Under the pieces are notes generated by a model. The model was not told where the DNA came from, did no database searches, and saw nothing but the letters and a program-made list of their open reading frames with translations. DNA of 6,906 nucleotides from JBAVQS01 sp049694275 (lineage in GTDB: Bacteria; Chloroflexota; Anaerolineae; UBA4142; SHND01), in assembly GCA_049694275.1 (NCBI GenBank), contig JBAVQS010000089.1, positions 1 to 6,906 on the forward strand. Direction: 5' to 3'. The number at the start of each line of letters is the position of its first letter. Position 1 is the first letter of the stretch. Below, piece after piece: positions 6,834 through 6,906 of this stretch. Made by a program: the position numbers and the translations under genes.

Positions 6834-6861
6834 GGTCACGGCAACGAGACGAGTGCATAAT
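6833..6861 (+). promoter_or_regulatory. Candidate rightward promoter at the window's right end
   Basis: TGGTCA (6833-6838, four of six to TTGACA) and CATAAT (6856-6861, five of six to TATAAT) are 17 nt apart. The predicted start is near 6868, which coincides with an ATG. Such short matches can occur by chance, but the position fits a divergent gene to the right. Confidence 0.3.
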
Positions 6862-6867
6862 TGTGAC

Positions 6868-6906
6868 ATGAGTGCCGAGCAAACTCCTTCGGGCATTTCA
6901 GCGGAA
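6868..6906 (+). CDS. Possible 5' end of a rightward gene, 13 codons visible, cut by window edge
   Basis: An open frame from ATG 6868 reads MSAEQTPSGISAE to the window edge without a stop. There is no Shine-Dalgarno site before it. The candidate -10 box ends 6 nt before the ATG, which would fit a leaderless transcript. In-frame alternatives upstream are ATG 6832 and GTG 6853, also without ribosome binding sites; the frame is closed by TGA at 6817. Thirteen codons give no family information. The frame could be chance, and the call rests on the open frame and the promoter-like spacing alone. Confidence 0.3.
   Translation, partial: MSAEQTPSGISAE

Larger units (their letters stand above)
6426..6867. 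other. Intergenic region with leader, promoters and repeats; no convincing gene
   Basis: About 440 bp without a supported coding region. It holds the phosphatase promoter and its roughly 250-nt leader, the hairpin at 6449-6473, an 11-bp palindrome GCGCTGAGCGC at 6495-6505, an 8-bp palindrome GACCGGTC at 6595-6602, and the operator-like repeats near 6811-6833. A + strand reading frame at 6477-6716 would need a TTG start without a ribosome binding site and overlaps the promoter, so it is not called. No tRNA, known riboswitch or mobile-element end is recognisable by eye. Confidence 0.6.

Noticed and set aside
6797..6868. TGTGACA at 6797-6803 and 6862-6868 as CRP-type sites
   Set aside because: Only half-sites are present; neither has the matching TCACA arm at the right distance.
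6873..6895. TGCC...GGCA inverted repeat near the right edge as a terminator
   Set aside because: The stem is short and bulged, there is no T-tract, and it falls inside a possible coding start.
1..6906. CRISPR array, tRNA, rRNA, transposase or insertion-sequence ends
   Set aside because: No regular long repeats, cloverleaf pattern, transposase motifs or terminal inverted repeats with target duplications were seen.

Overview
The window carries two signalling modules that point at each other. The kinase motif style (a PPEQY motif in place of APE, followed by RSDIYALGATL), the WD40-repeat kinase, the zinc-ribbon PP2C phosphatase and the moderately high GC content all suggest a Chloroflexota-like, or less likely cyanobacterial, bacterium with a large signalling repertoire. 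This taxonomic guess is inference; no rRNA or marker gene is present.

Left module (+ strand, about 1-3476). A GTPase-domain gene is cut by the left edge just after where its P-loop should be. It is followed 21 bp later by a 912-residue protein whose N-terminus resembles the GTPase-associated protein 1 (GAP1) N-terminal domains. Such GTPase/GAP1 pairs are known, mainly from comparative genomics, as cores of NTP-dependent conflict (candidate defence or stress) systems. The true 5' end, the promoter and any further partners, such as a second GTPase or a vWA protein, lie outside the window.

Right module (- strand, 6425 down to 3492). A PP2C-type Ser/Thr phosphatase with two N-terminal zinc ribbons is followed 12 bp later by a soluble Hanks-type Ser/Thr kinase with a C-terminal WD40 propeller. 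The kinase's Shine-Dalgarno site overlaps the phosphatase stop codon, so the two are almost certainly co-transcribed and probably translationally linked, giving a matched writer and eraser of Ser/Thr phosphorylation. A strong sigma70-like promoter (TTGTTA, 17 nt, TATAAT) lies about 250 nt upstream of the phosphatase, which implies a long 5' leader. That leader contains a 7-bp-stem hairpin.

The modules converge with only 15 bp between stop codons. The right-hand 480 bp is non-coding apart from a possible first 13 codons of a + strand gene at the very edge. It contains operator-like repeats: a CGTCAAT/ATTGACG dyad and three copies of TGACGAT. A working model is one locus in which a kinase/phosphatase switch and a GTPase/GAP1 machine act together, but the window itself shows only that they are adjacent.
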